The position numbers were made by a program, and so were the translations under genes. The notes under the pieces were generated by a model. That model was not told where the DNA came from. It saw nothing but the letters and a program-made list of their open reading frames with translations, and did not search any database. This document shows positions 45,056-57,414 of a stretch of DNA of 64,000 nucleotides, piece by piece. The stretch covers positions 4,796,501 to 4,860,500 of the forward strand of contig JAXRKN010000045.1 in the NCBI GenBank assembly GCA_038502055.1, given 5' to 3'. This DNA comes from Tanytarsus gracilentus (lineage: Eukaryota > Arthropoda > Insecta > Diptera > Chironomidae). Position 1 is the first letter of the stretch. Every line of letters starts with the position of its first letter.

Positions 45056-48000
45056 ATGGATGGTGAAAACGATATTTGCATGCAAATAACTTGTCGCTTC
45101 TCGGCGGATAATTTAAAGCGATTTCAATATGATCTCAATCTGAATCATGACGATGTCAAGCAACATCCCGTAATTGAAAGTCAATTTCTATACAGCGAAA
45201 GTGACTCGATCGATAAGATTTTTCACGACACCATCGAAGAACTGAATCTCACACGGCTCTACTTGAATGGATATGATGTGACAATTGTTAAGAATGGCAA
45301 GAGAAATGTCTTCTATGAGCAGTACGACGGAAATGCAACACTTAAGACTGAAAAAAGCTCGACGTCATCGTCAACTGGATCAACTTCCACTAACGAGAGT
45401 GACGGAAGCGACGATGAAGCTGAAACTGAATCATACGGCTTAGTTCACAGCTTCATTCGGACAATTTTTGAGGATTTAGTGAGCGTAAAGGATGTTCACT
45501 ATCTCTTTAGCATCGGATGGACTGAGATAAACGAACTTAATCAACTCTTAGATTTACTTAATGGCAACGGACTAGTACAGTGCTTTTCAATGCCTCAACT
45601 TCTCGAAACCATAGCCGTGGGCCTAAAGAACAAAAACGATATGAACAACCACAATATTCTCTCTATTGTTTTAGAGCAGCAATGGATTGATAATGTCAAT
45701 GGGCAGCCAATGCACAAATTGTCTACAGTTAATTTTTGTGATTTCAAATATGCTAACGATAAGCCTCCGATTCCAGTGGAACCAATGAACAATTTTTATT
45801 CTCAGCCTACACAATTTCTGCCACCTAATTACATGTTTTCACCGCCACCAGTACCTATGAATTTCTTCTCTCCTCCCATCATGCCCACATCACCCGACAA
45901 TGTTTTCTTCAACAGCAATTTACCACGTTTTGATAATACAAATGCACTTCTCATACAGCAGAATCAAAGACTTTTGAAGAATGCCGAGATTTTATTCTCA
46001 AAACTTAATTTCAACGACATCGAGGATGATCGACGGAAAGAGATTCAAGAATGGATGTATTTAAAGACCGAATGCGATAATTACATGTCCACATCGACAA
46101 TCGGTGATATTCCACCGCCTCCATCGTATTTCAATAACAATATGATGCCTCCTTTAATTCCACCTGCTCAGCAGCCAAGTTCATTGCTGCCCATAATTGA
46201 AATGGATGAAAATAGCACGGGTCGCGATGAAGATGAGACAAACGAGGATAATGATTCAGAAAGTGGCAGCTACATTGACATCAACGATCAATCGAATAAT
46301 CTCTTTCAGAAAATTTCCGATAAAATTTCAAATTTCCAAGAGAAAAGCGATGAACTTGTTCGTGAGAAGAGCAGAGATTATTTTGAGAATAATCCTAAAG
46401 TCATATTTAGCAGTGGATCAGATTGCAAGCCACCAGGACCAAGTGCACCTGATAATCTTTGTGACGAAGCTATTGACACGAAAATTTCAAGCGAACAGTA
46501 TTTAGCAACGACTGGCCGCCGTCGATCGATAAGAGAAAATCACATACTTAGTAGTGAAGAATTAAGCTTAATTAAAAAGGCGGCTGCAGCAACATCCTTT
46601 GAGTTGGACTCTGTTAAGGAAAGTGCTGTTGAGAGTGAGCAACAAACAAAGCTCGATGAACTAAGAAAGACACTCAAAAAATCGATGGCGTAGGTTTATT
46701 TTATTTAATTAATTTACAAAATTGACATACTTATTTTTTACAGCTCAATTGACGCAACGACACTGCAAATTAAGGAGGTTGAGCAGACAATTGCACTAAA
46801 AAAGAATCTCATTACGGATCTGATTGAAAACAACAAGACTCGTGTGACAGCGAAACAAAAGTGCAATAAGAAGAAATCAAAAATTCAAACGGAATATGAG
46901 AAATGTAAAAAGGAGCTGAGTAAAGCGATTTTAGCTGGCAAGAATCCCCTCGAAATTGAACGACTTAAAGAGATGGCAACGAAATTCGAGGAAAAGCTTC
47001 TTGATTTGACGGGCATTAACGAGATTGCGGCTGAATCTTCTTCGAATAAAAAAGTTAAGCAACTTCATAAATCTTTAGAGCAGTCAAAGAAACAGCTTGA
47101 GGTGCTCAATAAGGTCTTGAAGAAGGACATAAAGGCGAAAGAAAATATCGAACGAGAAATCACCAAATACATGAAAACTATCGACGGCATAGACGAAGAT
47201 GATTCGCAGAAGAAAGCTCTCAATACAAATGCATCTCCATCGCCAATTAACAACTCGAAAGTTTGCGATAAAGTTAAGATTCGTGATGTTAATGCGAGAA
47301 TTTCTCATCTCGATGAAATACTGAAAGAAAAATCGTCGAATTTAAAAGTTTGTGGCACTTCAGGCGAGGATAAAGAGAAAGAGTCGCTTCGCTATGAAAT
47401 TCGAAATTTGAGACGAACTCGTGATACTTTATTGGATCAGCGTGTTTCGCTCTATAAAAAGCTTAAGCGCGATAAAATGCTTTCATATAAGGAGGAACGT
47501 AAAATGTTGGAATGTGATGAGGCGATTGAAGCCATTGACGATGTAATTGAAGCGAAAAATGAGTTAATTTGCGGCCATAAATCAATAGACACAAACGATA
47601 CTTTAGAGCGTGAAAAGGGAGAACAACTGTTGATGGCACGCTTAAATAAATTGTCGGAGGAAGAAATGCGAATTCTCCTCTATAAATATTTTATGAAAGT
47701 CATCGATCTGAAAGAGACATGTAGGAAACTCGAGCATAACTTAATGTCTTTAGAGCGAGATAAAGAGGCGTGGGAGTGGAGGGAGAAAATTCTCACTAAC
47801 GCCATTCGTCAAGCTCGTCTCGAGAGTGAAAGAAATTTAATTATTCAACAAAAGAATCATGAGACTCGATTAAATTTGTTGCTCAGGCATTTTGCCAATG
47901 AAACTACCCACTCGAGCTTAGCTGATAGCAACTATGACACTACAACATCGACTTCAGGCACACCCCTGCCCGACTACGAGGAACTAAACATTGTTAAGGC

Positions 48001-48277
48001 TACAAAGTCAGCCTCCGCACGTCACCATCATCAATATCATCAACAGCAAATGCAGCAAACTGAAATAGGAAGAGACTTTAAGAAGAATCTCTTTACTAAA
48101 TTTCACGTTTTCACTCGCTATCAGCAGGGAACTTCGTCGGCGATGGCTGAAAATGATCGCGGTGCCGGCGTAATGATTCCTCACGAAAATCTCAAACAAT
48201 TGACCGAGAAGAAACCCGTAACGAAAGTGACACGACAAAAAAATAAGTTGATTATTCAACAAAATGATAAATCTTAA
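45056..48277 (+). CDS. cos: Costal-2 / KIF7-like divergent kinesin (Hedgehog pathway scaffold)
   Basis: Exons 45056-46689 and 46744-48277 encode 1055 residues. Residues 1-240 are a strongly altered kinesin motor. The strand-loop LYLNGYDVTIVKNGKRNVF sits where the P-loop should be, NNHNILSIVLEQQW replaces the switch I NxxSSRSH region, and KLSTVNFCDF replaces DLAGSE. A Ser/Glu-rich insert and a Pro-rich, Asn-rich linker follow (about 240-400). Residues 545-930 are a long Lys/Glu-rich coiled coil (LHKSLEQSKKQLEVLNKVLKK). The tail contains GDFK-type basic patches and ends in a disordered Gln/His-rich segment. In flies Costal-2 anchors Fused, Cubitus interruptus and Smoothened to microtubules without normal motility. 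Loss of nucleotide-binding motifs fits such a scaffold. The call depends on motor remnants and coiled-coil layout, not on a search. Confidence 0.75.
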
Positions 48278-49372
48278 TGTCTTCCTTGATTTTAAATAAT
48301 ATTTTAACGCATAATTTTTGTCGTTCCAAAAAAAATATATTTGAATGTCTTTTAATTGTAATTTTGCTCAATTCATCGTAAAAAATAAAATTACTCATAA
48401 ATGGTTAAAAAATTAAAAAAAATGTTAGATTTTTTTAAAAATATGTTGAGACGATTTCACGGGCGCGCGCAATCAGAAAATTGTTTTTAACCCATTTACG
48501 TGACGTCACATCTTCATCTTCTCTCCGCATACATATTTCCACGATATTGTTCATTATTATATTTTCTTCTCTCCGTGCCGCAAGTAATAATCTCTTTTTG
48601 CTTACTCGGTTCATTGAAAGTAAAATAAAGTCAGGAATAAAGTAAGTGAAAAGTGCTGATAAAAAAATTACTTAATATAACCCACATTGCAAGTTCAAAA
48701 GTGGATTTCAAAAATTTTTGTTTAATTGAATCTAAAAAAGAGAAAATTTTAACTTTTCACACAAAAATAAACTTTTTAGAAGCAATTTTAAAGTGAATAG
48801 TTTAAAATATAAAATTATCAGTGTAAAATTTTAGCTTTGTAACGCATCCATATGGTGATTTTCAATTTTTACCTGTTGACACATCGAAGAAAGAATGAAC
48901 GAGAGAAAAAAATCGATAAAAACAAAAATGACCTTAAAGCGTAAACAGTAAACATGAACGCATGAAAGTGACGATGCTCATAATTGAAATTGATAGCAAA
49001 TAGTTTCGTCTCATGTGTCATATAGAATTTTCCCGAAAGGATCCTTCGATGATATCATACATTAATATTTGAATATTTTGAGATAATTCTATCTTTGCGA
49101 CCTTTAAATGTTTACTTAGACTTAGTCACAATGCGGTTGATAATAATTTAAGCTAAATTATACCGACATAAAAACCCAATATTACTTGCTCTCTCATGCA
49201 GTCTCTTTTTTGCGATACATACAGAACAAAGCTAGATAGCTGTACATTAATCTTTTTCTTACGTCTGTGCAAGAAATACCGTTTAAACTTTCAATCGACT
49301 TAAAAGTGAAAAAAAAAACTTAATCAGTTGTAATCAATTTTTTAATTCACACACACAGAAAAGTGAAATAAA
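48278..49372. other. Intergenic region upstream of cytochrome b561
   Basis: A 1.1-kb AT-rich stretch with the 3' UTR of the kinesin gene and the b561 promoter or untranslated leader. A GGCGCGCGC island near 48461 and a palindromic CRE at 48501 mark the likely promoter. No coding exon is recognised. Confidence 0.55.
48501..48508. promoter_or_regulatory. Palindromic cAMP-response element (TGACGTCA)
   Basis: An exact CRE/CREB-ATF site, preceded by TTTTTAACCCA at 48484-48494. It lies 865 bp upstream of the b561 ATG, so it serves that gene only if a 5' UTR intron exists or as an enhancer. Confidence 0.45.
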
Positions 49373-50232
49373 ATGGATCGTACGGGGCAAGGTCGCTTAG
49401 TTAATTTTCGGCTAATATATTTGATGACTCAGCTCGTTGGAATTGTTCTGATCATTCTCATGCTGTCATGGATATTCGTACATCTGGGTGGATTGAACTA
49501 TAACTATGCAACAACATCGATATTGTTCAACTGGCACCCACTGTGCATGGTGGTCGGCATGGTGTTTCTGTATGGCAATTGTAAGTACTTATCGATGACT
49601 TGACACACTCGTAAACTCGATGACTTTTTACTTTTAGCAATTTTAATCTATCGTGGATTTCGATTTGGCCGCAAGAAAAATTTGAAAATCACTCATGCGT
49701 CAATACATGCACTCGCTTTTGTGCTTGCTGTATTGGGACTTGTTGCAGTTTTTGATTCTCACAATTATGCCAGTCCACCCATCCCGAATTTATACTCGCT
49801 TCACAGCTGGATTGGTTTAATTGCCGTCATACTTTTTGCACTTCAATATGTGTTTGGATTTTTCTGTTATCTCTATCCAATGGCCAAAGATTCAGTCAGG
49901 ATTTTTTACATGCCAGTTCATGTTTTTATTGGACTTTTGGGCTATGTCTTTGCTCTGGCCGCATCTCTCTTAGGACTCTCCGAAAAAGCTTTTTTCGTAA
50001 TGCACGATTATGCTGCACTTCCTTCACAAGCCTTGTTGGTCAATTTTATTGGAATTTTACTAGCTCTCTTTGGATCACTGGTTAGTTAATTGTCTTTAGT
50101 TTTTGTACTTTTGCTAACAATTTATTTACTTAATTCTATTTTAAGGTGATGTATCTGGTTACTGAGCCGAGCTATAAACGTGAACCTTTACCAGAAGACA
50201 CGCTTTTGTTAACTGGCCAACAATCAGAGTAA
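49373..50232 (+). CDS. Cytochrome b561 family transmembrane ascorbate-dependent reductase
   Basis: Exons 49373-49580, 49638-50080 and 50146-50232 encode 245 residues, the normal size. Six hydrophobic helices are evident. Four helix histidines that would bind the two hemes are seen at about 55 (NWHPL), 93 (ITHASIH), 125 (SLHSWIG) and 164 (MPVHVFIG). The basic segment FRFGRKKNLK lies between helices two and three on the cytosolic side. The family moves electrons from cytosolic ascorbate across vesicle, lysosomal or plasma membrane to monodehydroascorbate or ferric iron. It matches the animal CYB561 type rather than the DOMON-fused form. The exact fly orthologue cannot be chosen by eye. Confidence 0.93.
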
Positions 50233-50874
50233 ATTTATATAAAGCACAAAAAGTCTTAAACCTCTCATCGATGCATAAATGTGTTACTATAATAATTTTA
50301 TTTTTAAAATATATCATCATCATCATATTGTTGTGTAATTAACCAAAGGATTTTACAAAAATTACAGAGAAAAAGGACAGCCACTTTTTCAAGTCATGAG
50401 CTCTATCGAACAAAAAAAGACATGATTGTATTTTAAATCAATTAAATGTATTATAATCACTCTAAATATTGTTATAAATGTGACTCTATTAATTAAGGAA
50501 ATAAATCTCCATTTCTCTCAGCATTTACGACACTTAAAAAATAAATAACGTCTTTTTGAAATTCAAATTTTTTATTTCCATTCCTTCACCCTATCTTCGA
50601 ATTTCGAAAAAATTTCCCGCGCTAAAATTTTCACGATCAACAAAAAATATAAATTTAATTTGAGCAAAATTGAGAAGCTAAATTAAGATACAAAACACAT
50701 CTACAACCTTATTAACTACATTACAATAGAACAGACTAGAAGGTAATCGAGAATAATTTGTAATATTTGCCTAATTTTAAAAATTTATTTCTGTTTTGAT
50801 TTTTTGACAAAGAAGAAATTAGAAAATCCACTGGAAATCAGACAAGAGTAAAGAGCCAAAGATAGCAAACGATA
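50233..50874. other. Spacer between cytochrome b561 and ASF1
   Basis: A 642-bp AT-rich stretch with the b561 3' UTR and the ASF1 promoter. No gene, repeat or motif of note is recognised. Confidence 0.6.
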
Positions 50875-51596
50875 ATGGCAAAAGTGCACATTACAAATGT
50901 CGTCGTACTTGATAATCCGAGCAGCTTCTTCAATCCCTTTCAATTTGAACTGACTTTTGAATGCATTGAAGAGCTTAAAGAAGACTTGGAATGGAAGATG
51001 ATTTATGTGGGATCTGCTGAATCGGAAGAGTATGATCAAGTTCTAGATACTGTAAGTCATGAGGTATTTCATAACTTTGTTAAATTAATCATTCTTATAA
51101 TTTGCAGATCTACGTTGGTCCCGTTCCAGAAGGCCGACACATCTTTGTTTTTCAAGCAGACCCCCCAGACACTACCCGAATTCCAGAAGCAGATGCTCTC
51201 GGCGTCACAATTGTGCTCTTAACCTGCTCATATCGTGGACAAGAGTTTGTTCGTGTAGGATATTTTATCAATAACGAATACTCGGAGCCAGAATTGCGCG
51301 AAAATCCACCAGCCAAGCCTCAATTTGACAAAGTAACACGAAACATCCTTGCGTCAAAGCCTCGAGTAACTCGTTTTAAAATTAATTGGGACAATGCAGA
51401 AGAACAAAATGGCGAGGGAGCTGGTCCAAGTAGCTGCGAGACTGGTCAGTTGGAAAATGGGAATGGCGAGAGTGGTTTGGGTATCGAGTGGACTGAAGAT
51501 ATGGAAATGAATGATCCGTCACAAGACGTCAACAATGGAATGATGTTAGCTCCTGACCGCAATGAAAACTCAAATTCACTTGCGATGGAATGTTGA
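50875..51596 (+). CDS. asf1: Histone chaperone ASF1
   Basis: Exons 50875-51051 and 51108-51596 encode 221 residues. The first 155 form the Ig-like ASF1 core, almost unchanged from other animals: MAKVHITNVVVLDNPSSFFN, FELTFECIEELKEDLEWK, YVGSAESEEYDQVLD, GPVPEGRHIFVFQADPPD and GQEFVRVGYFINNEY. Val and Asp residues of the H3-H4 dimer interface lie within these blocks. The C-terminal 65 residues are acidic, Asn/Glu-rich and disordered. ASF1 hands H3-H4 to CAF-1 and HIRA during replication-coupled and independent nucleosome assembly. The intron falls exactly after VLDT, in phase 0. Confidence 0.97.
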
Positions 51597-51971
51597 GAGA
51601 GAAGAAATTTAAACATCACCATTGATTTTTTATAAACATAAGATTATTCGTTTGAAACTGAAAGAGAGATGTATAAAATGTAAAATCAGTGAGAGAGTTT
51701 TTGCAAGATAGAAAATAAAGATTTTCGAGGTTAATTAAATTTTAACGGTTTTATCAAAATTCTTCTGAAACGACGCCCAGTTTAAATTCACTGAAATTAA
51801 AAATCTTATTCGTTCAATAATCTGTAACGGTCGTTTGGAATTCAAATTATTTTTTCGAACATTTCACAAGCAACCGCGATTTTCTCGTGTACTTTGAAAA
51901 AAAATTAATTTGCGAAATAATTAAGCAGTAATTGATCAAGTTAATAGTTTTAGTCTAAAGAAAAGAGCACT
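51597..51971. other. Spacer between ASF1 and the acidic nuclear protein gene
   Basis: A 375-bp spacer with the ASF1 3' UTR and a downstream promoter. No coding sequence or repeat is recognised. Confidence 0.55.
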
Positions 51972-54900
51972 ATGTCAGCCGCTAGTGAAAAGGCAGATCA
52001 AAAAGCTCGAGGTAAGAGGAAAAAAATTGAAAAAATATTTTAACGACGAAGTTGAGCACATTTTCTCGAATTTTTAATGAAATTTCTTAAAAATTTCACC
52101 ATTTATACAATTTCCGATGTGTATTTTACTAAATCATAAGCTATTAATCACATCCAGCTGCTTTTTTAATCAAATCATTAAACATCCAGCGAGATTTTAA
52201 CCTTTGCAATTTAAAAATTTCAGTTACACGCTCAATGAGAAGATTGAATTCGGAAACAGAATCCATTGATCTTGAAAATCGTCCCGACACTCCAACTGGA
52301 CGTATACGTAAGAAGGTAGAGGAACTTGATGTGGGTATTTCAACGCCAAAACGCACTACTCGTGCAAGTTCAGCTACTCGAAGTCTTATCGATGAAGTTC
52401 TTGCAAGCCCACTGCGTAGGACAACCCGTCGAATGTCTACTGATCGCGCTGTCGAGAGTCCAATAAGAGCAACTCGTGCGACTCGCAGAAGCAATCAGAA
52501 CTTAAATGAAAGCGAGGATGAATCCATTATCTTTGTGAGTGAACATCAGGCAACACCGCGTACACAAAAAGCCTCGCGTAAGACATTAGTAAAGTTGGAG
52601 GAAGTTCTGGAGGAGGAAAATGATGTCAACTCTAAACTCAACAATTCCAGTAACTCAAACGATGTAAACTCCAAACTTAACGCTTCAAATAGCTCAATTG
52701 ATGTCAATTCAAAGCTTAATACTTCCGATAATGATCTGGAATTGCGCAATCGATCGATTTCAAAGTCGCCTTGCGTTCAAATTTCGCCGAATAAGAGTGG
52801 AAAGCAAAATGAAGAACAACCAATGTCATTGGGAGATGAATTAAAGGCAGCTGGTCAATTGAACGGCAGCAAACATAAAGTTTTCGAGTTCAACAATCTT
52901 AATAAGAGTGAAGACAGCATTACGGATGAATTGACTGACCGTTCAAAGGAGGAAATTGCTGAGACACCAGCAGACTATGAAAAGCAACACCAATTGGAGA
53001 CATCTAAAAATGAGGAAATTCAGGAACCATTAATTGACTTAAATGAAGAAGTACCCGAAATTGTCACTGAAACAACCGAAAAAGAGGCACCTCACAATGC
53101 ATCACAAAACATGGAACCAATGGAATTGGATGAGAGTATTCATGAAAGTCTCACAACAACTCAAGCAGGCGATGTAACGGACAGTTCACTCCGCGTCGAA
53201 GTCCGAATGACAGAAATCCATGAGGTGATTGAGTATCAAGTAAGTGACATGATGAGTGATTTCGTTGCCGACAGTTCTACCTCTGCAATTCCGCCTGAAG
53301 CCGATATCAATAATATTTCTACTACATTGCCACAAAACGAAGATGAAAGTAATGAGTCAACAGAAGTTGCTCAAAAATCTCCACCTAAGCGTAAATCAAA
53401 CAATTGGAGTACTGCTGTTGCTGGTAAATCAGATCGCATTGACAGTTTTGTTGCACCACCAGAAGAGGAGTCAATTAGAGCTCCCTCAAAGTCACCTAAA
53501 AAATCAAAAAAAGTAATTTCAAGCGACGAATCCGATGACGATGAATATGAGCGCAATTTATTAATTGATGATGAAGCCGAAGAAGTTGGTTCCGATGAAG
53601 AATCTATGACAAAAAGTGAACGAGATTATCTGGAAGAGAATGAAGTTGTTGAAGATGGTGAATCACTTGGATCAGAGGACAGTAACGTTAACGAATTGGA
53701 GTCTGGCAGTGATCAGGATTCAAATGATTCGTTTATCGTCGATGACGAGGTCGAAAATCAATATGAAATGAACACGAGTGAGGAGGAAATTGAAAAGGAA
53801 GAGATTAAACAACCCAAGCGTAAGTCTCGAATCATTCAACAAAGCTCGAGCGAGGATGAAGTTGAAAAGTCACAGGATGAAGTTATATCATCACCGGAAA
53901 AGGCAAATAAAAAATCACTCGAGAAACAAGATTCAGTTTCACCCGAGAAAAGTCAATCTATTTCACCTCAAAAGTCGTCTGAAAAAGGCGCATCAGTTTC
54001 ACCTCAAAAATCATCTGAAAAAGGAGCATCCGTTTCACCCGAGAAAAGTCAATCAATTTCACCTCAAAAGTCAGCGAAAAAACTTCAAGAAACACTTTCA
54101 GCTGTCGCTGATGATGACACTCTTAAGAAGCCAAAACGTATGTCATTGCGTCGATCGTTGCCAACTGAAGGCAGCGCTGAAGAGCCGATGATGAAAACTC
54201 GCAATTCTATTCCATCAAGTTGGACAATTGAAGAGAGCGCGCAAGAATTGGGAGGTTCTTTGAATAGCAGTCCACAATCATTTAATGAACGTAAGCGTAA
54301 GCGAGAATCTGTCATTCATGGAGCTCAGCCAAAGAGATTCAAGGAAATGAGTCCGAATGAGTCGGAAGCTGTTCATATGGACGATGTCGAAGAATTCGTT
54401 GACGATGATGTTGAGATGACCCAAGTTGCGCCATCAGCAAAGAAGATTAAAAAGTCCAAGGAAGCACAGCCAGCGGATATCGCGAAATTAATAGATCGCT
54501 GCGATGAGCATCTCGATAAATATAATCAAGAAAAGAGGCAAAAACTTGCAGTTAAACGAAAGAAGAATGAAGAAAAGAAGCTCAAGAAAGCCAAAACTGA
54601 TGCGGTTAAGGGAAGTCCTGGCAGCGAAAATAAGGAGAACTCTTTGGAAAAGAAGAAAAAGAAGAAGAAACCAATGCTCAAAAAGCAGCTTCTCGTATCA
54701 GGTGAGTCTTATTTAAATTACTAAACAATCAATTTATTATATAATTTAATTTTTTAAGAAATGGCAACTGAAAAGGACGACATGGCGACTAAATTGACTA
54801 AACTTCAAGATAAACTCGAGCAAAAACGTGAAAAGAAGCGTCAGAAGAAGGAATTGCTTAAAGCTACGAAAGAAAACAACAGTGGTCGTGGTGATATTGA

Positions 54901-55662
54901 GAATGAAGTCATCGTTACCAAGATAAAGGTAAATTAATTTTTAAAAATTTAAGAATTATTTCACCAAATTTAATTTCCTAGAAGACACAACCAGCTGAAA
55001 AGAAGAAAATTCTCGGCGAAAATAAGCAAAAGAAACGCCAGGAGGAGCCGCCAGCTCAAGTTGTTTCCGAAAATAAGTCCAAAAAGCGTCAAGAGGAGCC
55101 GCCAGTTGTTATTGCTCAGAATAAAACTAAGAAACGTCGTATTGAAGAAACTTTCGTCGGTAACGACGATGGTGATATTATTGAGCGACCAAAGGCTAAG
55201 AAGAAATTAAATATACTTCAGCAAGTCGAAGATCCATCACATAACGCCCGAAATTATGATCATCGCAAACCAGCTCCCGAAAATGATTATGTCTTGCCAA
55301 CTGTCACATCAAAATTGAAGAACTTGATTCCAAAAGGTCTCGATAAGGCAGAAGTTAAGAAAGCACTTAAAAAGAAGGGACAAGGTAAAGTTATTGCAGA
55401 GCCGCGCATATCACTTCCGCGACCTGTTTGGACTTCAGCTGGAACATTCATTGAGGAGCCGGTTAAGCCATTTAAATTCAAGACTACCGAGTATAAACCA
55501 CTTAATGCCAATACCGCTGGTTCTTCCACTCAATTCCGTGTCATCCCATTTGAGGCAAAATCAAAGAGAACTGCACCGAAAAACTCCGTTATGGAATTGT
55601 TGATGCAGCGCAATAAGGGTGGTCGCGATAAAACCAAGCGAAACATGAAGAATTTGATTTAA
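51972..55662 (+). CDS. Large acidic Lys/Ser-rich probable nuclear or nucleolar protein
   Basis: Exons 51972-52011, 52224-54701, 54759-54928 and 54982-55662 encode 1122 residues. The N-terminal region is basic with RTTR and TPKRTTR patches next to Thr/Ser-Pro sites. The middle holds a three-copy repeat with the core DVNSKLN (about 140-180) and a SPEK/SPQK repeat with the unit KGASVSPQKSSE (about 585-635). Acidic Ser clusters (SSDESDDDEYE, SSSEDEVEKS) resemble CK2 sites. The last 300 residues are Lys-rich coiled coil, then a more ordered segment with SLPRPVWTSAGTFIEEP, FRVIPFEAKSKRT and SVMELLMQRNKGG that looks conserved. The composition and C-terminal block recall the fly nucleolar protein Slender lobes, but I cannot confirm this. 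No enzymatic motif is seen. Confidence 0.75.
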
Positions 55663-55859
55663 AGACATTTAATCCATGTATAAAAGAAATTTTTTAATAA
55701 AACAAAAGATTCATCTATTTTTTAAAAATATATAAATTTATTTTTAACGGCTGAAATTTATTCAAATATCTTCGAAGATTCTCGTTTGTTTGTTATTGTT
55801 TTCAGGCTTGATAAAAAAAATTAAATAACATTAATTACAGTTGTATTAAAGCAATCATC

Positions 55860-56776
55860 ATGTCCGAATACAACTTGGCATCTAAAGGAAAACTAGTGCT
55901 TAAAGGAGAAAAGCCCGAAAAGTGAGTAATAGCACGAATATTTCAAAACGTTTTAAAATTCAACATAAAATTTTTAGATCCAAGAAGCGTAAACACAAAA
56001 AAGAGAAAAAAGATAAGCCGGAAGAAAAAGAAATAATAGATGAAGACGCGCTAGCTCATGGTGGATGGTGGAAGTGTACAAAATTAAGTGAAATCACTGG
56101 TACAATTTGCATAGAGTTCGCAGAGGGACAATATATCAAAAGTGTAGATAATGGAAGCTTTGAAATAGGCGTCAAACATGCTAAAGGAGAGCCACCGTCT
56201 TTTGATGAAGAATTAACTGCCTTCATTATTAACGATAATAAGATTTTCATCAAATCAGGTTACGGAAAATATCTCGCAAGTAATTAAATTATTCATTTTA
56301 TGAATTTTTTCGTTTATTTAACTAATTTTTATTTTTAATATCTTCAAGTTGAAACAAATAATGTCATTACTGGAAGATCGGACGCTGCTGGAAATCTCGA
56401 ATGCTTCGAACCCATTTGGGAAGACGGAAAAATGGCAATTCAAGCGGCAAATGGTTGCTTCTTATCGATAGATGAAGAAGATAATGCTCTCGTCGCCGTA
56501 CGCAAGAAAGCAGGACCCAATGAGATTTGTGTCTTTCGTTCGAATGCTTTCCGAGGCGAGGTAATTGCTAAAAATGCTCCTATAGAAGAAAAAGTCGAGA
56601 ATATAGCAGAGATTGAAAAGAACTACGTGAAGCAGTTTCAAAAGTTTCAAGATAAAAAAATGAGAATCTGCACAGAAAGTACGAGTGATTTGAAGAAAGC
56701 AAAAGATCAAGGAAAACTGCATGAGAGTCTTTTGGACAGACGTTCAAAAATGAAGGCTGATCGATACTGCAAATAA
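55860..56776 (+). CDS. FRG1: FRG1 homologue (actin-bundling / RNA-biogenesis protein)
   Basis: Exons 55860-55921, 55978-56279 and 56349-56776 encode 263 residues, near human FRG1 (258). The N-terminal basic signal is KSKKRKHKKEKKDK. A fascin-like beta-trefoil follows (about 50-185): HGGWWKCTKLSEITGTICIE, YIKSVDNGSFEIG, IFIKSGYGKYLAI, GNLECFEPIWEDGKMAIQA and NGCFLSIDEED. The C-terminal KNYVKQFQKFQDKKMRI and LHESLLDRRSKMKADRYCK are characteristic FRG1 tail motifs with a bipartite nuclear signal. The family is nuclear and nucleolar, linked to pre-mRNA splicing complexes and F-actin bundling. Confidence 0.96.
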
Positions 56777-57354
56777 TTTTTTATGTATTTGAATATCAAT
56801 TGAATAATAAAAATTTGACGATTTAAGAAAAAAATAATTTTAAATTTTTAACGGCCATTTTAAACGTGGTTAATTTTAATATTTTTTAACCCACTCAAAT
56901 TCAAATTATGACGTCATTAGCTAACGAATATTTCTGCTTTTATGTATGTTTGCAAAATTGTACGTCGAGCGACAAAAACATGAATGGAAAGAGAGAAGAA
57001 AAACAAAAACATAAAGCATAAGCAATACTGAGCATGCCCTTTAACACTTCCAGTCGCTCTCTCTCTCTACACTCACACAATAGTCGCTCAGTTTATGCTT
57101 CGCTTTCCAATAGCAATAACATTATACTTTTCAGAGATGATGATTTTTTCTTCTTACTCTCTCAGTTCTCTTAGTCGTTTTGAATTGAACGAACGCAAAA
57201 GTTACAAGCGGGATTGCGAGTGAAGGCAAAAGTGATTGAATTATAAGAAAATAAATAGGGAAAAAGTGGCAAAAAAGAAGAAGAATTTAAATAAGGGTTG
57301 ATTTGCGAAAAAATAAATTTAAAAAGCCGAGGAAGAAAAGAAATAAAAGCAAAA
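56777..57354. promoter_or_regulatory. Upstream region and leader of the tetraspanin gene
   Basis: Contains the FRG1 3' UTR, a palindromic CRE (TGACGTCA) at 56909-56916 preceded by TTTTTAACCCA at 56883-56893, a CT-rich run at about 57057-57070, and the likely A-rich untranslated leader just before the ATG at 57355. Confidence 0.45.
56909..56916. promoter_or_regulatory. Palindromic cAMP-response element (TGACGTCA)
   Basis: Exact CRE 446 bp upstream of the tetraspanin ATG. The nearby TTTTTAACCCA string also accompanies the CRE near the b561 gene. Confidence 0.45.
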
Positions 57355-57414
57355 ATGAATTGCTGCTGTTCGATCGTTAAATTTTTCGTCGTCTTAATGA
57401 ATCTATCATTTTGG
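57355..57414 (+). CDS. First coding exon of a tetraspanin (partial gene)
   Basis: The ATG follows an A-rich context, and the 60-bp exon ends at a perfect GGGTAAGT donor. The 20 residues (MNCCCSIVKFFVVLMNLSFW) match the start of insect tetraspanins: an N-terminal Cys cluster for palmitoylation, then the first membrane helix with a Lys before it and the conserved Asn in MNLSFW. The intron keeps phase 0. No second exon with the rest of helix one (a GLALIGVGIW-type motif) can be found in the following 6.5 kb, so the gene continues outside the window. Tetraspanins organise membrane microdomains. Confidence 0.7.
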
